A DNA stretch of 64,000 nucleotides from JAHJQZ01 sp963667595 (GTDB taxonomy: Bacteria > Pseudomonadota > Alphaproteobacteria > Rhizobiales > Devosiaceae). Numbering within the stretch: the stretch's first letter is position 1; each line of letters opens with the position of its first letter. Below, one piece after another: positions 26,711-35,548 of this stretch. The translations under genes were made by a program, and so were the position numbers. Location: NCBI GenBank assembly GCA_963667595.2, contig CAXXWD010000001.1, forward strand, positions 434,001-498,000, given 5' to 3'. Below the pieces are notes generated by a model. That model was not told where the DNA came from. It was given only the letters and a program-made list of their open reading frames with translations, and made no database searches.

Positions 26711-28664
26711 CTAGAAGCCGCGCGATGTACGCCCGGATAACGAACCGAACCCTTCGATCAATGCCTCTGTGCCATCGACGCTGGTTATCTGGTTCCGAAT
26801 GTCTCTGAGCCGCTCGAGATTTTCTTCACTGAGGTCCTCCCCAAGTGCCTGCTCGGCCGCTCTCAGTTCTCTATTTAGCTGAACGGATTTGTAATGCAAG
26901 GCCAGCGCGTGCCGCAACCCGGTCTCGGCGTCCTGTTCCGCAATGCCGGCGCCGGACTGCCAGACGCCCTGACGGGACAAAACCAGCGCCATGCGCTCGA
27001 CGCTCGCGCCGTGGCCGGCCTTGGTCAGCGCCTCGCGCATCGCCTTGCCGTCCTCGATGCCTTCGGCCGCGACCAGATCGAGCAATGAGCGCAGCATGTC
27101 GCGCGCCTCGGGCGTGTCGAAATCGAGCCCGGCCAGCATTTCGAGCCGCGTTTCGCACAAAAGCGGGTGATTGATCAGGCACATCAGGATCGCCGCCTCG
27201 CGCGGAGTGGCGTCCGCCGCCCGTCCCGGCCGCAACAGACGCGAATTGCGCAAGGTTTCCGACACCATCAGCTTGGGCGTCGCCGAACCCGACCGGCTTG
27301 ATCCCCAGCTCCCCTTTCGCCTTCCCGAAACGCTTTGCGATCTCCTGTTGCCGCGCCCGCGCGAGAAACCACCCCATTGCGGGCCGGAACAGCGCATCGA
27401 GCTTTTCGTCGAAAACCTGGACGTAATAACGCCGGACCGTCACGTCGCGAATGGCACTGGTGTGGGTGCGCAGCCGCCCTTCCAGTGCCGCCCGCGCCTC
27501 GGGCGTTTCGAACATGACGCCACGCGTTTCGATGTCGAACAACGCTTCGGAGAGCGGCGTCGCGTCGTCGAGCACGCGCCGGAAGGCCGTCGGGCCCTCG
27601 GCGCGGATCAGATCGTCGGGGTCCTGCCCCTCGGGCAGATGCGCGATTCTGACGGATTTGCCCGGGATCAGCTCGGGCAGCACCAGACCAACGGCCCGTT
27701 CCGCCGCCTTCTGGCCCGCCTCGTCGCCGTCGAAACACAGGATCGGAATATCGGCCATCCGCCACAAAAGCTGCAAATGGTCTTCGGTCAGCGCCGTGCC
27801 GAGCGGGGCAAGTGTGCCTTCGAACCCGGCCGATACCGTCGCGACGACGTCGAGATAGCCCTCGACGACGATCACCTCGGCCCCGTCATGGGCCGCCCGC
27901 CGCGCACCCTGCCCGTTATAGAGCACGCTTCTTTTGTGAAAGAGCTCGGTCTCCGGCGAGTTGAGATATTTGGCCGGCACATCGGGGGAAAGCGCCCGTC
28001 CGCCGAAAGCGATCACCCGTCCGCGAAAATCGGTTATCGGAAACATCACCCGGTTGCGAAACCGGTCATAGGGCAAGGGATCGCCCTCGCGTTCCGCCAC
28101 CAGACCCGTTGCGCGCATCTCGTCGGCCGACACGCCGTTCGCCGCCAGATGCTCCTTGAGCCCGTTACGGGCATCCGGCGCGAACCCGATGCGAAAACGC
28201 TGCTGCTGGGCCGGGCTGACGCCACGCGAATTGAGATAACCGCGGGCCCTGGCGCCGATATTGTGATCGAGCGCCGCCTCGAAATAGCGCGCCGCCAGTT
28301 CCATGACGTCATAAAGCGAACGCCGAACCGCGTCACGCGCCTCGGCGCGCTCGTCGCGCGCCGGCATCGGCACGCCCGCCATGCCGGCCAGCTTTTCGAC
28401 CGCCTCGGGAAAACTGATGCCGGTTTTTTCCGTCAGGAAGCGAAAATGATCGCCCGTCGCCCCACAGCCGAAGCAATGGTAGATGCCCTTGCGGTCGTCG
28501 GCGTGAAAGCTCGGGGTCTTCTCGCCATGGAATGGGCAACAGGCCCACATGTCGCCCCGGCCTGGCTGGCTCTTGCGCTTGTCCCACGTGACATGCTCGC
28601 CCACCACCTGCGAAATCGGCAGGCGCTGACGGATCTCTTCGAGAAAGGCATCGGAAAAGCGCAT
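26711..28664 (-). pseudogene. dnaG: DNA primase DnaG, with an apparent +1 frameshift near 27286
   Basis: Primase that synthesises RNA primers at the fork. The upstream frame holds the CHC2 zinc finger (CPFHGEKTPSF...YHCFGCG, near residue 45), the primase core and Toprim domain (VVEGYLDVV, DGDEAGQKAAER). Around residue 460 it shifts: after KGELGIKPVG the expected PKLMVSETLRNSRL and the helicase-binding C-terminal domain continue in the -strand frame one base later, ending at 26711. Deleting one base, e.g. from the AA at 27286-27287, restores a 650-aa protein of normal length. dnaG is essential, so this is more likely a sequence error than a real pseudogene. Start ATG 28664 (MRFSDAFLEEIRQRL) fits the family. 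Confidence 0.9.
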
Positions 28665-28827
28665 GAGGGATAAGTACGCGGTCGCCAGTGAATGGGCAAT
28701 GATGTCGCTCGGCCCCGGCCGAAACCGATCACGCCTTTTGCACAAGTGGGTTGCGCCCTTTCCGGGGACAGCCTCGCTTTCCGCCCCAAGCCATTGTATT
28801 AAAAAGCACTTTACATTTCACACAGTT

Positions 28828-28845
28828 TATATAACTAGTTATATA
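28828..28845. promoter_or_regulatory. Perfect 18-bp palindrome, probable MarR operator
   Basis: TATATAACTAGTTATATA is a perfect palindrome in the AT-rich 190-bp gap between dnaG (-) and the MarR-type gene (+). It sits 34 bp before the MarR ATG at 28880, in promoter position. MarR-family dimers typically bind such 16-20 bp AT-rich palindromes, so autoregulation is likely; whether dnaG is affected cannot be said. Confidence 0.72.
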
Positions 28846-28879
28846 TCGCCTTATGTATTTAGGAAGGCATCGCGCGCTC

Positions 28880-29374
28880 ATGGTCAAGGATATCGTTCGT
28901 GCCTATGGCTATCTCACGCTCGGCACACGGCTGAAGCGGATCGGGGAACGTCTGCAGGCCGAATCCGGCGAGATTGCCACGCTCAAGGGAGCCATTCTGC
29001 CGGCAAGCCAGTACCCCTTTCTCGCGACCCTTCATGAAAACGGCCCATTGACGCTGGGAGATGTGGCTGCCTTTGTCGGCATTACCCAGCCAGGCGCGAC
29101 CTGCGCGGTGGCGCAGCTCGCCGACAAGGGTCTGGTCGAGATCCGTGTCGCGCCGGAGGATGGGCGGCGCAAGATCATCTCACTCACCGCCGAAGGACGC
29201 CGGCAGGTCGCGCTCGGCATTGACGTGATCTGGCCCGACATCGCGGCAGCGGTTGCCGATCTGTGCGACGGCCTGTCCGGTTCCCTGCTCGAACAGCTCG
29301 CCGCTCTGGAGGATGGCCTTGCCGACCGGCCCCTGGCGCAGCACCTCGGCACGTCCGGAGATGCCGACCGATGA
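28880..29374 (+). CDS. MarR family transcriptional regulator
   Basis: A 164-aa winged-helix regulator. The helix-turn-helix and wing are LTLGDVAAFVGITQPGATCAVAQLADKGLVEIRVAPEDGRRKIISLTAEGR, in two parts: recognition helix (TQPGATCAVAQLADKGLV) and wing with the conserved D-GRR. N- and C-terminal helices form the dimer interface. ATG 28880 follows AGGAAGG at 28861-28867 by 12 bases; an ATG at 28853 without a ribosome site would add nine residues. The stop overlaps the next gene's ATG (ATGA), and a perfect palindrome lies just upstream, suggesting an autoregulated MarR-acetyltransferase pair. Confidence 0.85.
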   Translation: MVKDIVRAYGYLTLGTRLKRIGERLQAESGEIATLKGAILPASQYPFLATLHENGPLTLGDVAAFVGITQPGATCAVAQLADKGLVEIRVAPEDGRRKIISLTAEGRRQVALGIDVIWPDIAAAVADLCDGLSGSLLEQLAALEDGLADRPLAQHLGTSGDADR

Positions 29375-30051
29375 GCCATAGTCTCGACCGGCCGATCTGG
29401 AGCGCCCTGTCGAGCCGGCATGCCGGGCTCGCCGAAGGCGGCCCCCGCGCCCGACGCTATCCGCCATCGATCATCCCTTTCGGTGCCGCCGCCGACGACA
29501 GTGCACAAAGCTGCGATGCCCTGCGCGCGCTCATGAAGCCGGGCGAAAGCATCGCCGTGGTCGAGGCCGGCGCCCTGCCATCCGTCATGCGCCCGTTCGC
29601 ACAGGAAAACGGAACGATCGTTCAGATGTTGCTGGCGCAGGTGCCGGATAAAGGGAATAGCGCCGATATCGCAAGGCTGACAAAGGACGATGCGCCGGAC
29701 ATGCTGGCCCTTGCCCGGTTGACCGAGCCGGGACCGTTCACCCTCAATGCCCAGGCCCTCGGCCCCTTTTTCGGCATCAGGCGTGACGGGATGCTCGCGG
29801 CCATGGCCGGGGTGCGCATGAGCCAGGACGGCTATACCGAGATCAGCGGCATCTGCACCCATCCCGCCTGTCGCGGGCAAGGACTGGCAAAGCGCCTCAC
29901 CAGCTTCATCCTGCATCGCGTCCGCGATGCGGGCGATACCCCCTATCTGCACGTGCGCGCCGAAAACGCGGCGGCGATCAGTCTTTATCGAAGTCTGGGG
30001 TTCGAACCACGGATCGATTTGACCATGGCGGTGATCCACGCGTCACTCTGA
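29371..30051 (+). CDS. GNAT family N-acetyltransferase (FR47-like)
   Basis: A 226-aa protein. The C-terminal half is a GNAT domain of the FR47 type: ALARLTEPGPFTLNAQALGPFFGIR, GICTHPACRGQGLAKRL (acetyl-CoA motif R/Q-x-x-G-x-G/A) and HVRAENAAAISLYRSLGFEPR. The N-terminal ~100 residues form a second, diverged GNAT-like or substrate-recognition part. Translationally coupled to the MarR gene through ATGA, so its expression should respond to that regulator's ligand; possible detoxification role, by inference only. Confidence 0.85.
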   Translation: MSHSLDRPIWSALSSRHAGLAEGGPRARRYPPSIIPFGAAADDSAQSCDALRALMKPGESIAVVEAGALPSVMRPFAQENGTIVQMLLAQVPDKGNSADIARLTKDDAPDMLALARLTEPGPFTLNAQALGPFFGIRRDGMLAAMAGVRMSQDGYTEISGICTHPACRGQGLAKRLTSFILHRVRDAGDTPYLHVRAENAAAISLYRSLGFEPRIDLTMAVIHASL

Positions 30052-30217
30052 CCACCCTCTCACGTCAGACGATCGATCGCCGCCCCTGCAAAAAACAGGG
30101 ACAAAAAAACGTCACCAAAAGAGACAGGTTGTCACGTGCGACACGATTATGACGCCGCACCGTCGCATCGCAGATCGCAGGTCTTCTGGACACGCCTCTT
30201 CGCGTCCGGTTTCGGCG

Positions 30218-30769
30218 TCAATAGCCGCGCATGACGATACGGACGTTCTTGCCGTTTTCGATCGTGACCCGTTCCATGATCGGAAAATCGAAAGGCATGA
30301 CCTTGTTGGGAAGAACGATCATCGCAACGACATAATACTCGCCATCCGCCACGTGCTCGAAGGTGAACTTGCCATCCAGACCCGCGATGGTCGTTCGCAT
30401 ATAGGTTTCGTAAACGGGATCGGCCTCTGGTATTTGTGTTTCCCGCAGCCGGTACTTTTTCTCCCCGTACAAGGCCGCCATGCGTTCGTCCGCATAGTCC
30501 GTTCGCGGGATGAGATAGACATCCGTTCCCGCTGCCTTGAAAAACCTGCCATTGTCGCGACGCACGAAAGCCTGACCGCTGATAGCGGCCGTACCGTTCT
30601 GATGAATGAAAGCGGCGGCCTCGGGATCGAATGTCGAGGAGATGACGACAGGCGGGCCATAACTTGCGCACCCGGCGAGGGCGAACGACAGGACGAGGGC
30701 CAGCAAAACGGCGACGCCAACATCAATCGGCGAGACCGTCTTTTTCCGGAACTGCGCCGAACTGCTCAT
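30218..30769 (-). CDS. Lipoprotein with carboxypeptidase-regulatory-like domain (hypothetical)
   Basis: A 183-aa protein with a lipoprotein signal (LVLSFALAGCASYG), so probably membrane-anchored after Lgt processing. The C-terminal part (TTIAGLDGKFTFEHVADGEYYVVAMI) has the DGxFxFxxVxxGxYxV pattern of a beta-sandwich carboxypeptidase-regulatory-like (transthyretin-like) domain. Function unknown. ATG 30769 was chosen; a GTG at 30781 is alternative and lies only 2 bp after a GGAGG, while the ATG lies 14 bp after it, so the true start is uncertain. Confidence 0.65.
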   Translation of the reverse strand: MSSSAQFRKKTVSPIDVGVAVLLALVLSFALAGCASYGPPVVISSTFDPEAAAFIHQNGTAAISGQAFVRRDNGRFFKAAGTDVYLIPRTDYADERMAALYGEKKYRLRETQIPEADPVYETYMRTTIAGLDGKFTFEHVADGEYYVVAMIVLPNKVMPFDFPIMERVTIENGKNVRIVMRGY

Positions 30770-30843
30770 GGCAAAGAACACAACCTCCGCGTCGTGTTCT
30801 TAACATGTTCCGCTTGGCCGGAAGCCGTCAACCCAACAGGGGA

Positions 30844-31398
30844 TCAGAATCCCTTTTTGTAGAGTTTGATGGCAAGGCCGAACAGGCCGATGGAGAACAG
30901 GATCGCCAGCACGCCGCCGAACATAATAAAGAAATCCGCGGCCAGAAGCGGCGTGATCAAAACCAGGATGCCGAACAGGATGTAGAGCACGCCGTTGAGC
31001 AGTGCCGGCCAGATCCGCGAATAGATGTCGCGCTCGCGAATGACGATCCAGATCTCCATGCCGCCCACCACGATCACCTGAAAGGCGGCAAGATAGACAA
31101 GAAGCGTGGCGGTCAGCACCGTCGCCAGAAGCGGGCTGAGGAAAATCAGCACACCCATCACGATCGAGGCGGCGTTGCGCACCACGTCGAACCAGAAATT
31201 GCCGGTCTTGGCGCCTCCGAAGGTCACGGCCCACAGGCCCAGAACGCCATCGACGAGGAACAGCGCGCCGGCCAGAAGCACCAGCACGGCCAGAACATCC
31301 ATCGGCCAGATGATGGCACACAGCCCGGCGATCAGCATGATCAGAGCCCTGAGCCCGGTCGAGATGGATCCGATGCGACGACGTCCCGTTGCGACCAT
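30844..31398 (-). CDS. HdeD family acid-resistance membrane protein (DUF308)
   Basis: A 184-aa protein with six predicted membrane segments in the HdeD/DUF308 pattern: ALIMLIAGLCAIIWPMDVL, VLLAGALFLVDGVLGL, IVMGVLIFLSPLLATVLTA, LVYLAAFQVIVVGGMEIW, NGVLYILFGILVLITPLLAA and FGGVLAILFSIGLFGLAIKLY. HdeD is linked to acid resistance in E. coli; most homologues are uncharacterised. ATG 31398 has a strong AAGGAGGGG site. Confidence 0.83.
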   Translation of the reverse strand: MVATGRRRIGSISTGLRALIMLIAGLCAIIWPMDVLAVLVLLAGALFLVDGVLGLWAVTFGGAKTGNFWFDVVRNAASIVMGVLIFLSPLLATVLTATLLVYLAAFQVIVVGGMEIWIVIRERDIYSRIWPALLNGVLYILFGILVLITPLLAADFFIMFGGVLAILFSIGLFGLAIKLYKKGF

Positions 31399-31487
31399 GA
31401 GCCCCTCCTTATGCGTTTTTCTTGTTATGCCGGTTGATTGCGGCTGGTCCGATGCACCACCGGCGCCCGTTCCGTGCCATTGCAGTG

Positions 31488-32027
31488 CTAGTCGTCGCAC
31501 GCGCTCGCGGCCAGCGTCAACGATTTGGCGACATGCGTGGTGATATCGTCCATGGGATCGCGGAGCATTCTCGAATAAACGATATGGATATTGGCGGAGA
31601 CGCCGCAGCCCGGAATGATCAGGGTCTTGTCGTAAAAGATGCGTCCATCGGCAAGATAGCCGGAAAACACGAACCAGTTGGATCGCGCCGGCTCATAGGT
31701 GATCCTCGCCCCCTCTTCGACAAGGTAGCCGCGCCGTGTGGCGCGATGGCTAACAAAATCCGGATCGAGCACGTCCCAGTAAGCGCCGTAAACGGCGATC
31801 TCGGTGCCAAAAGGCGCCATCCAGCCCTGCCCGTCGCCATTTGCCGGGGGCGGCTGGGCGATAAAACCGATCTGCGGAACGTCGGCGCTGACGCCGAACC
31901 GGGGGTTGAAGTAGTGGACCCAGACCTGCTGATCCATGCCGGGCAAACCGGCGGCCACGGCGGAGGCGATACCGACAATACCAGTAATAAGCCCGGCCAG
32001 CATCACGATGAAAACCGAACGACGCAT
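31488..32027 (-). CDS. Secreted hypothetical protein (179 aa)
   Basis: No family recognised. A signal peptide (MRRSVFIVMLAGLITGIVGIASAVAAG) precedes about 150 residues with many aromatics: QVWVHYFNPRFGVSADVPQI, WMAPFGTEIAVYGAYWDVLD, SNWFVFSGYLADGRIFYDKTL, and two cysteines (IPGCGV and ASACDD) that may form a disulfide in the periplasm. The pattern resembles alphaproteobacterial periplasmic proteins of unknown role. Between yqeY and hdeD on the same strand. Confidence 0.65.
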   Translation of the reverse strand: MRRSVFIVMLAGLITGIVGIASAVAAGLPGMDQQVWVHYFNPRFGVSADVPQIGFIAQPPPANGDGQGWMAPFGTEIAVYGAYWDVLDPDFVSHRATRRGYLVEEGARITYEPARSNWFVFSGYLADGRIFYDKTLIIPGCGVSANIHIVYSRMLRDPMDDITTHVAKSLTLAASACDD

Positions 32028-32056
32028 GAAAATCCCCCTCTTTGTCCGATCGTTTT

Positions 32057-32509
32057 TCAGGCGCCGAGCTTTTGCTTGACGATCCTCGACGCCTTGGCAA
32101 AATCGATCCGTCCCGGATAGCGTTCCTTGAGAATGCTCACCACCTTGCCCATGTCGCGCAACCCGGCGGCGCCGGTCCGGGCGATGGCTTCAGCCACGGC
32201 ATTGGCGATATCCTCGTCGCTCAAGGGTTTGGGCAGGAAATCCCGGATGACCTCGATTTCCTCGCGTTCCTGATTGGCCAGATCGGTGCGCCCGGCCCCA
32301 TCGTAGATGGCCAGGCTTTCCTCGCGCTGCTTCACCATTTTCAGCAACAGCGCCATTACCTCGTCGGTGTCGATCGCCTCGCGTCCTTCGCCGCGCGCGG
32401 CGATATCGCGGTCCTTGATGGCGGCATTGATGAGTCGCAGGGTCGACATTCGGCGCGTATCCCGCGCCTTGATCGCTTCCTTCAGAGCCGCATTGATCTT
32501 CTCGCGCAT
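32057..32509 (-). CDS. GatB/YqeY domain-containing protein
   Basis: A 150-aa all-helical protein equal to the C-terminal tRNA-binding domain of GatB: MREKINAALKEAIKARDTRRMSTLRLINAAIKDRDIAARGE (here in pieces), DDEVMALLLKMVKQREESLAIY, EIEVIRDFLPKPLSDEDI and GAAGLRDMGKVVSILKERYPGRIDF. Role unknown, possibly tRNA-related. In many Hyphomicrobiales it lies between carA and dnaG; here the three GGDEF genes and a few others separate them. ATG 32509 matches the family start MREKI. Confidence 0.88.
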   Translation of the reverse strand: MREKINAALKEAIKARDTRRMSTLRLINAAIKDRDIAARGEGREAIDTDEVMALLLKMVKQREESLAIYDGAGRTDLANQEREEIEVIRDFLPKPLSDEDIANAVAEAIARTGAAGLRDMGKVVSILKERYPGRIDFAKASRIVKQKLGA

Positions 32510-32830
32510 GAGGTCGCTCCGGAGCCGGAAAACCGCCAAAGCATATACCTTGCCTTGCCCGATCTGCCAACCATCCGGCGTCACAACAACCAACTAACTG
32601 AAAATAATGATCTTTTCTGAGAAAACTTTCGTCGACGCACTTAAACGTCGCCCCGGCCGGCGCGAGTCATGAGCCTCTTGCATCAGGCGTAATCCGCCGG
32701 TTTGCATTAACCGATCGATTACCAAACCAAACATCTTATGATTTTCTAATGTATCCACGTGCCGCCGGTAACAGAGCGTTTCCGTTTGGCTCCTAGCTTC
32801 CTTGCCAACTGAGGACGACGCACCACTCCC
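32510..32830. other. Intergenic region, 321 bp, divergent promoters of yqeY and the first GGDEF gene
   Basis: Relatively AT-rich, with TTAACCGATCGATTACC and runs such as ACCAAACCAAACATC at 32707-32735. No open reading frame of protein character and no hairpin stood out. It must contain promoters for both flanking genes; no exact -35/-10 pair is claimed. Confidence 0.5.
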
Positions 32831-33976
32831 ATGTCAGTTAATTACACATCGCTTCTGTTGGCGGTGGTTTTCTCCGGACTTGCCGTGCTCGTTACGGCTG
32901 TCGCGAACGGGATAAGCACCAACAAGGATCGCTACCTGATCTTTGGAACGATCGGTCTCGCCCTCATTTTAACGGCGGTCGGACTGATGGTCCTTCGTTA
33001 CGATCGTTTGGACGCGCTGAACCTTCTGGCGCCGTTCGTCCTGCTTTTGGCGGGCCTTGGCTTCATTCATGCCAGCACCCGCGATTTCCTCGACAAGACC
33101 AATCGCTGGCCGTCGATACTGATCGGCGCGCTCAGCATCGTCGTAACCGCCATTCCGTTCGCAACGGGCTATCTCGGCCTGGGCAATATCGTGCTCAACC
33201 TCACCGCTGGGCTGATTCTCATGCTGAGCGGCATCGGCTATCTCGACGCGCGCGAGGACAAACGCTCCGCCACGCTCGCCATTGCCACGCTCTACATCGT
33301 CACCGGACTGTCCTTTCTCATATGCGCCGTTTCCGTCGCAGCCACAGGCGATTGGGTTCGCTACCCGGTTTCGGACAGCTGGGTCGACACGTTCAACGCC
33401 ATCATGTCGCTGATCGGACTGACCGGCATCGGCGTGCTCACCATAACGCTGCATTATGCCCGTACGGTACGGCGGCACCACACCGAAGCAAATACCGATC
33501 CGCTGACCGGCACCCTCAACCGGCGCGGCCTGTTTCAGTTCTATGCCGAACAGGACATCGTTCCCGGCCTGCCCGTTCTCCTGTTCGATCTCGACCATTT
33601 CAAGCAAATCAACGACTATCTCGGCCATGCACAGGGCGACATCACCCTCAAACGTTTCAGCGCAATTCTGCAATCCTGTCTCGGCAAGAACGATGTCATC
33701 GCCCGTATCGGCGGCGAGGAGTTCTGCGTGATCCTGCCCGAACAGGATCGCAACACGGCACGTACCACGGCCGAACTCATCCGCGACTGTCTCGCCGGCG
33801 CGGCCATGCCGGGGGGCAAGCCGGACACCATCGCCACGGTCAGCGTCGGACTGGCGACGGGCGGCGAAGCCGAAACGTTCAGCTCGGTCCTGAGCCGCGC
33901 CGACGACGCGCTATACCTGGCCAAGAGAACGGGACGGAACAAAGTGCATCAGGCAAGAACCGAAAAGGCGGCCTGA
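32831..33976 (+). CDS. Membrane diguanylate cyclase 1 of a tandem trio (7TM-GGDEF)
   Basis: A 381-aa protein. The N-terminal ~215 residues hold six or seven membrane helices (LLLAVVFSGLAVLVTAV, LIFGTIGLALILTAVGLMVL and others) of an unnamed sensor type; the C-terminal GGDEF domain begins near TEANTDPLTGTLNRRGL. The active-site motif is GGEEF (preceded by VIARI), so it should make c-di-GMP from two GTP. The inhibitory I-site (RxxD five residues before GGEEF) reads GKND and lacks the Arg, so product inhibition is probably lost. First of three paralogues of identical length on the same strand; it is the most diverged (VVFSG versus ASASS near the start). Confidence 0.9.
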   Translation: MSVNYTSLLLAVVFSGLAVLVTAVANGISTNKDRYLIFGTIGLALILTAVGLMVLRYDRLDALNLLAPFVLLLAGLGFIHASTRDFLDKTNRWPSILIGALSIVVTAIPFATGYLGLGNIVLNLTAGLILMLSGIGYLDAREDKRSATLAIATLYIVTGLSFLICAVSVAATGDWVRYPVSDSWVDTFNAIMSLIGLTGIGVLTITLHYARTVRRHHTEANTDPLTGTLNRRGLFQFYAEQDIVPGLPVLLFDLDHFKQINDYLGHAQGDITLKRFSAILQSCLGKNDVIARIGGEEFCVILPEQDRNTARTTAELIRDCLAGAAMPGGKPDTIATVSVGLATGGEAETFSSVLSRADDALYLAKRTGRNKVHQARTEKAA

Positions 33977-34070
33977 TTCAAAGAACCGGGAGAACGCTTT
34001 TTTCCGGAATTCGGTCACCGGATGCGTTCTTGTACTTATCAAAATGAACGCCCGGACAAATTAACGACGG

Positions 34071-34091
34071 GGTCACCATATTCGCAACTCC
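34071..34091 (+). promoter_or_regulatory. Conserved upstream element of the second GGDEF gene
   Basis: GGTCACCATATTCGCAACTC (plus one C) matches 19 of 21 bases at 35432-35452 before the third GGDEF gene. Both copies lie about 93-96 bp before the start codon. The rest of the two leaders is far less similar, so this is a likely shared promoter or operator, or a remnant of the tandem duplication end. Confidence 0.55.
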
Positions 34092-34184
34092 TTATGCATT
34101 GATGCCAATCGCATCGCGTCTGGTAACAGTACATTGGCTGTTTCAGGCATAATGATTGCCAAGATTAGGACGCGATGTTTATTT

Positions 34185-35330
34185 ATGTTTGTTGATTACA
34201 ATGCACTACTGATTGCTTCGGCGTCGTCCGGCACGTCCATGCTGCTGGCGATACTTGTCAGTCGCATACACACCTACAAGGAACGATATCTGGTTTTCTT
34301 GACCGTCGGCTTCGGACTGACCGTGCTGGGACTGGCGCTTATGGGTCTGCGCAACGGGCGCTACGAGTTGATGACCCTGGTCGTGCCCTTCACCATTCTT
34401 CTTGTCGGCCTGTCCTTCGTTTATGCGAGCGTCCGGACGTTTCTCGGAAACACAAACATCTGGCCGCCGATCATCGTCGGGCTGGTTGCCATCCTTGTCA
34501 GTCAATCTCCCTATTTCTTCGGCCTGATGGGTTTGGGCGGCATGCTCATCAACGCCGTCAACGCTCTCATCCTTTTCCTGTGCGCGCTCGAATTCTTGCG
34601 TGCCAAGGACGATCCCCGGCCGGTGACGTCGATCATTGCCGCACTTTTCCTGCTCATGGCGACATCCTTGTTCAACTCGGCCGTGATGCTGACGCTGCGG
34701 CACGAGTGGGTCCTTTATCCAGCGGACGTCATGTGGTGGGACAGCATGAACGCGATTTCGGAACTGATCGGGGTTACGGGCATCGGCGCGTTGATGCTCG
34801 TGCTCATGTTCGGGCGCACCTCCCGTCGACACCGCGCCGAAGCGAATACCGATCCCCTGACCGGCGTGCTCAACCGGCGCGCGCTCTTCGCGCGTTTCGC
34901 CGAAACCGACATCGTGCCCGGCCTGCCGGTCCTGCAATTCGATCTCGATTACTTCAAACAGATCAACGACCATCTCGGCCATGCCCAGGGCGACGCCACC
35001 CTCCAAGCTTTCGCGGGCATCCTCAATGCACATCTTGACGACGCCGCCTCCGTGGCCCGTATCGGCGGCGAGGAATTCTGCATGGTGTTGCCGGGACGGA
35101 GCCGTCGGGAGGCGCTGGCCATCGCCGAACGTATCCGCACCGGTTTCGCCGAACTCTCGCTTTCCTGTGGCCGGCCGGATGCCATCGCCACGGTCAGTGT
35201 CGGACTGGCGACAGGCGGCGAAACCGAAACGTTCAGCTCGGTCCTGAGCCGCGCCGACAGTGCGCTTTACAAGGCCAAGAACGCCGGCCGCAATGTCGTG
35301 AAGCAGGCCGAAACGATCAGGGCGGCCTGA
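34185..35330 (+). CDS. Membrane diguanylate cyclase 2 of a tandem trio (7TM-GGDEF)
   Basis: A 381-aa paralogue of its neighbours. ATG 34185 (MFVDYNALLIASASSG) aligns exactly with the start of the third copy (MPIDYNSLLIASASSC); upstream in-frame starts at 34134/34152 are less likely. Seven hydrophobic segments are followed by the GGDEF domain (AEANTDPLTGVLNRRALF, FDLDYFKQINDHLGHAQGD). The catalytic motif is GGEEF; the I-site position reads DDAA, so feedback inhibition by c-di-GMP is likely absent. The GGDEF half is almost identical to copy 3, the membrane half less so, which suggests that different signals feed the same output. Confidence 0.9.
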   Translation: MFVDYNALLIASASSGTSMLLAILVSRIHTYKERYLVFLTVGFGLTVLGLALMGLRNGRYELMTLVVPFTILLVGLSFVYASVRTFLGNTNIWPPIIVGLVAILVSQSPYFFGLMGLGGMLINAVNALILFLCALEFLRAKDDPRPVTSIIAALFLLMATSLFNSAVMLTLRHEWVLYPADVMWWDSMNAISELIGVTGIGALMLVLMFGRTSRRHRAEANTDPLTGVLNRRALFARFAETDIVPGLPVLQFDLDYFKQINDHLGHAQGDATLQAFAGILNAHLDDAASVARIGGEEFCMVLPGRSRREALAIAERIRTGFAELSLSCGRPDAIATVSVGLATGGETETFSSVLSRADSALYKAKNAGRNVVKQAETIRAA

Positions 35331-35431
35331 TCCGCCCCGTCTCCCGAACCGACGAACACCGGCCGTCTGAAGGTGCCGGATTCACCAATCCCTTGGCGGG
35401 GCAAAAATACGACAGAATCGCTTAATGTCTC

Positions 35432-35452
35432 GGTCACCATATCCGCAGCTCC
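35432..35452 (+). promoter_or_regulatory. Conserved upstream element of the third GGDEF gene
   Basis: GGTCACCATATCCGCAGCTC (plus one C), the partner of 34071-34091 at the same distance from the start codon. It is absent from the leader of the first GGDEF gene. Confidence 0.55.
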
Positions 35453-35548
35453 CGCAGCGTTTCGGTCAAAACGGGCAGGTTTGGTAATGGAGAATTGTCG
35501 ATTCTCCTCTTATTTCTCTCGCAGCCAGCCAGAACGCGAAGGTCGTTC

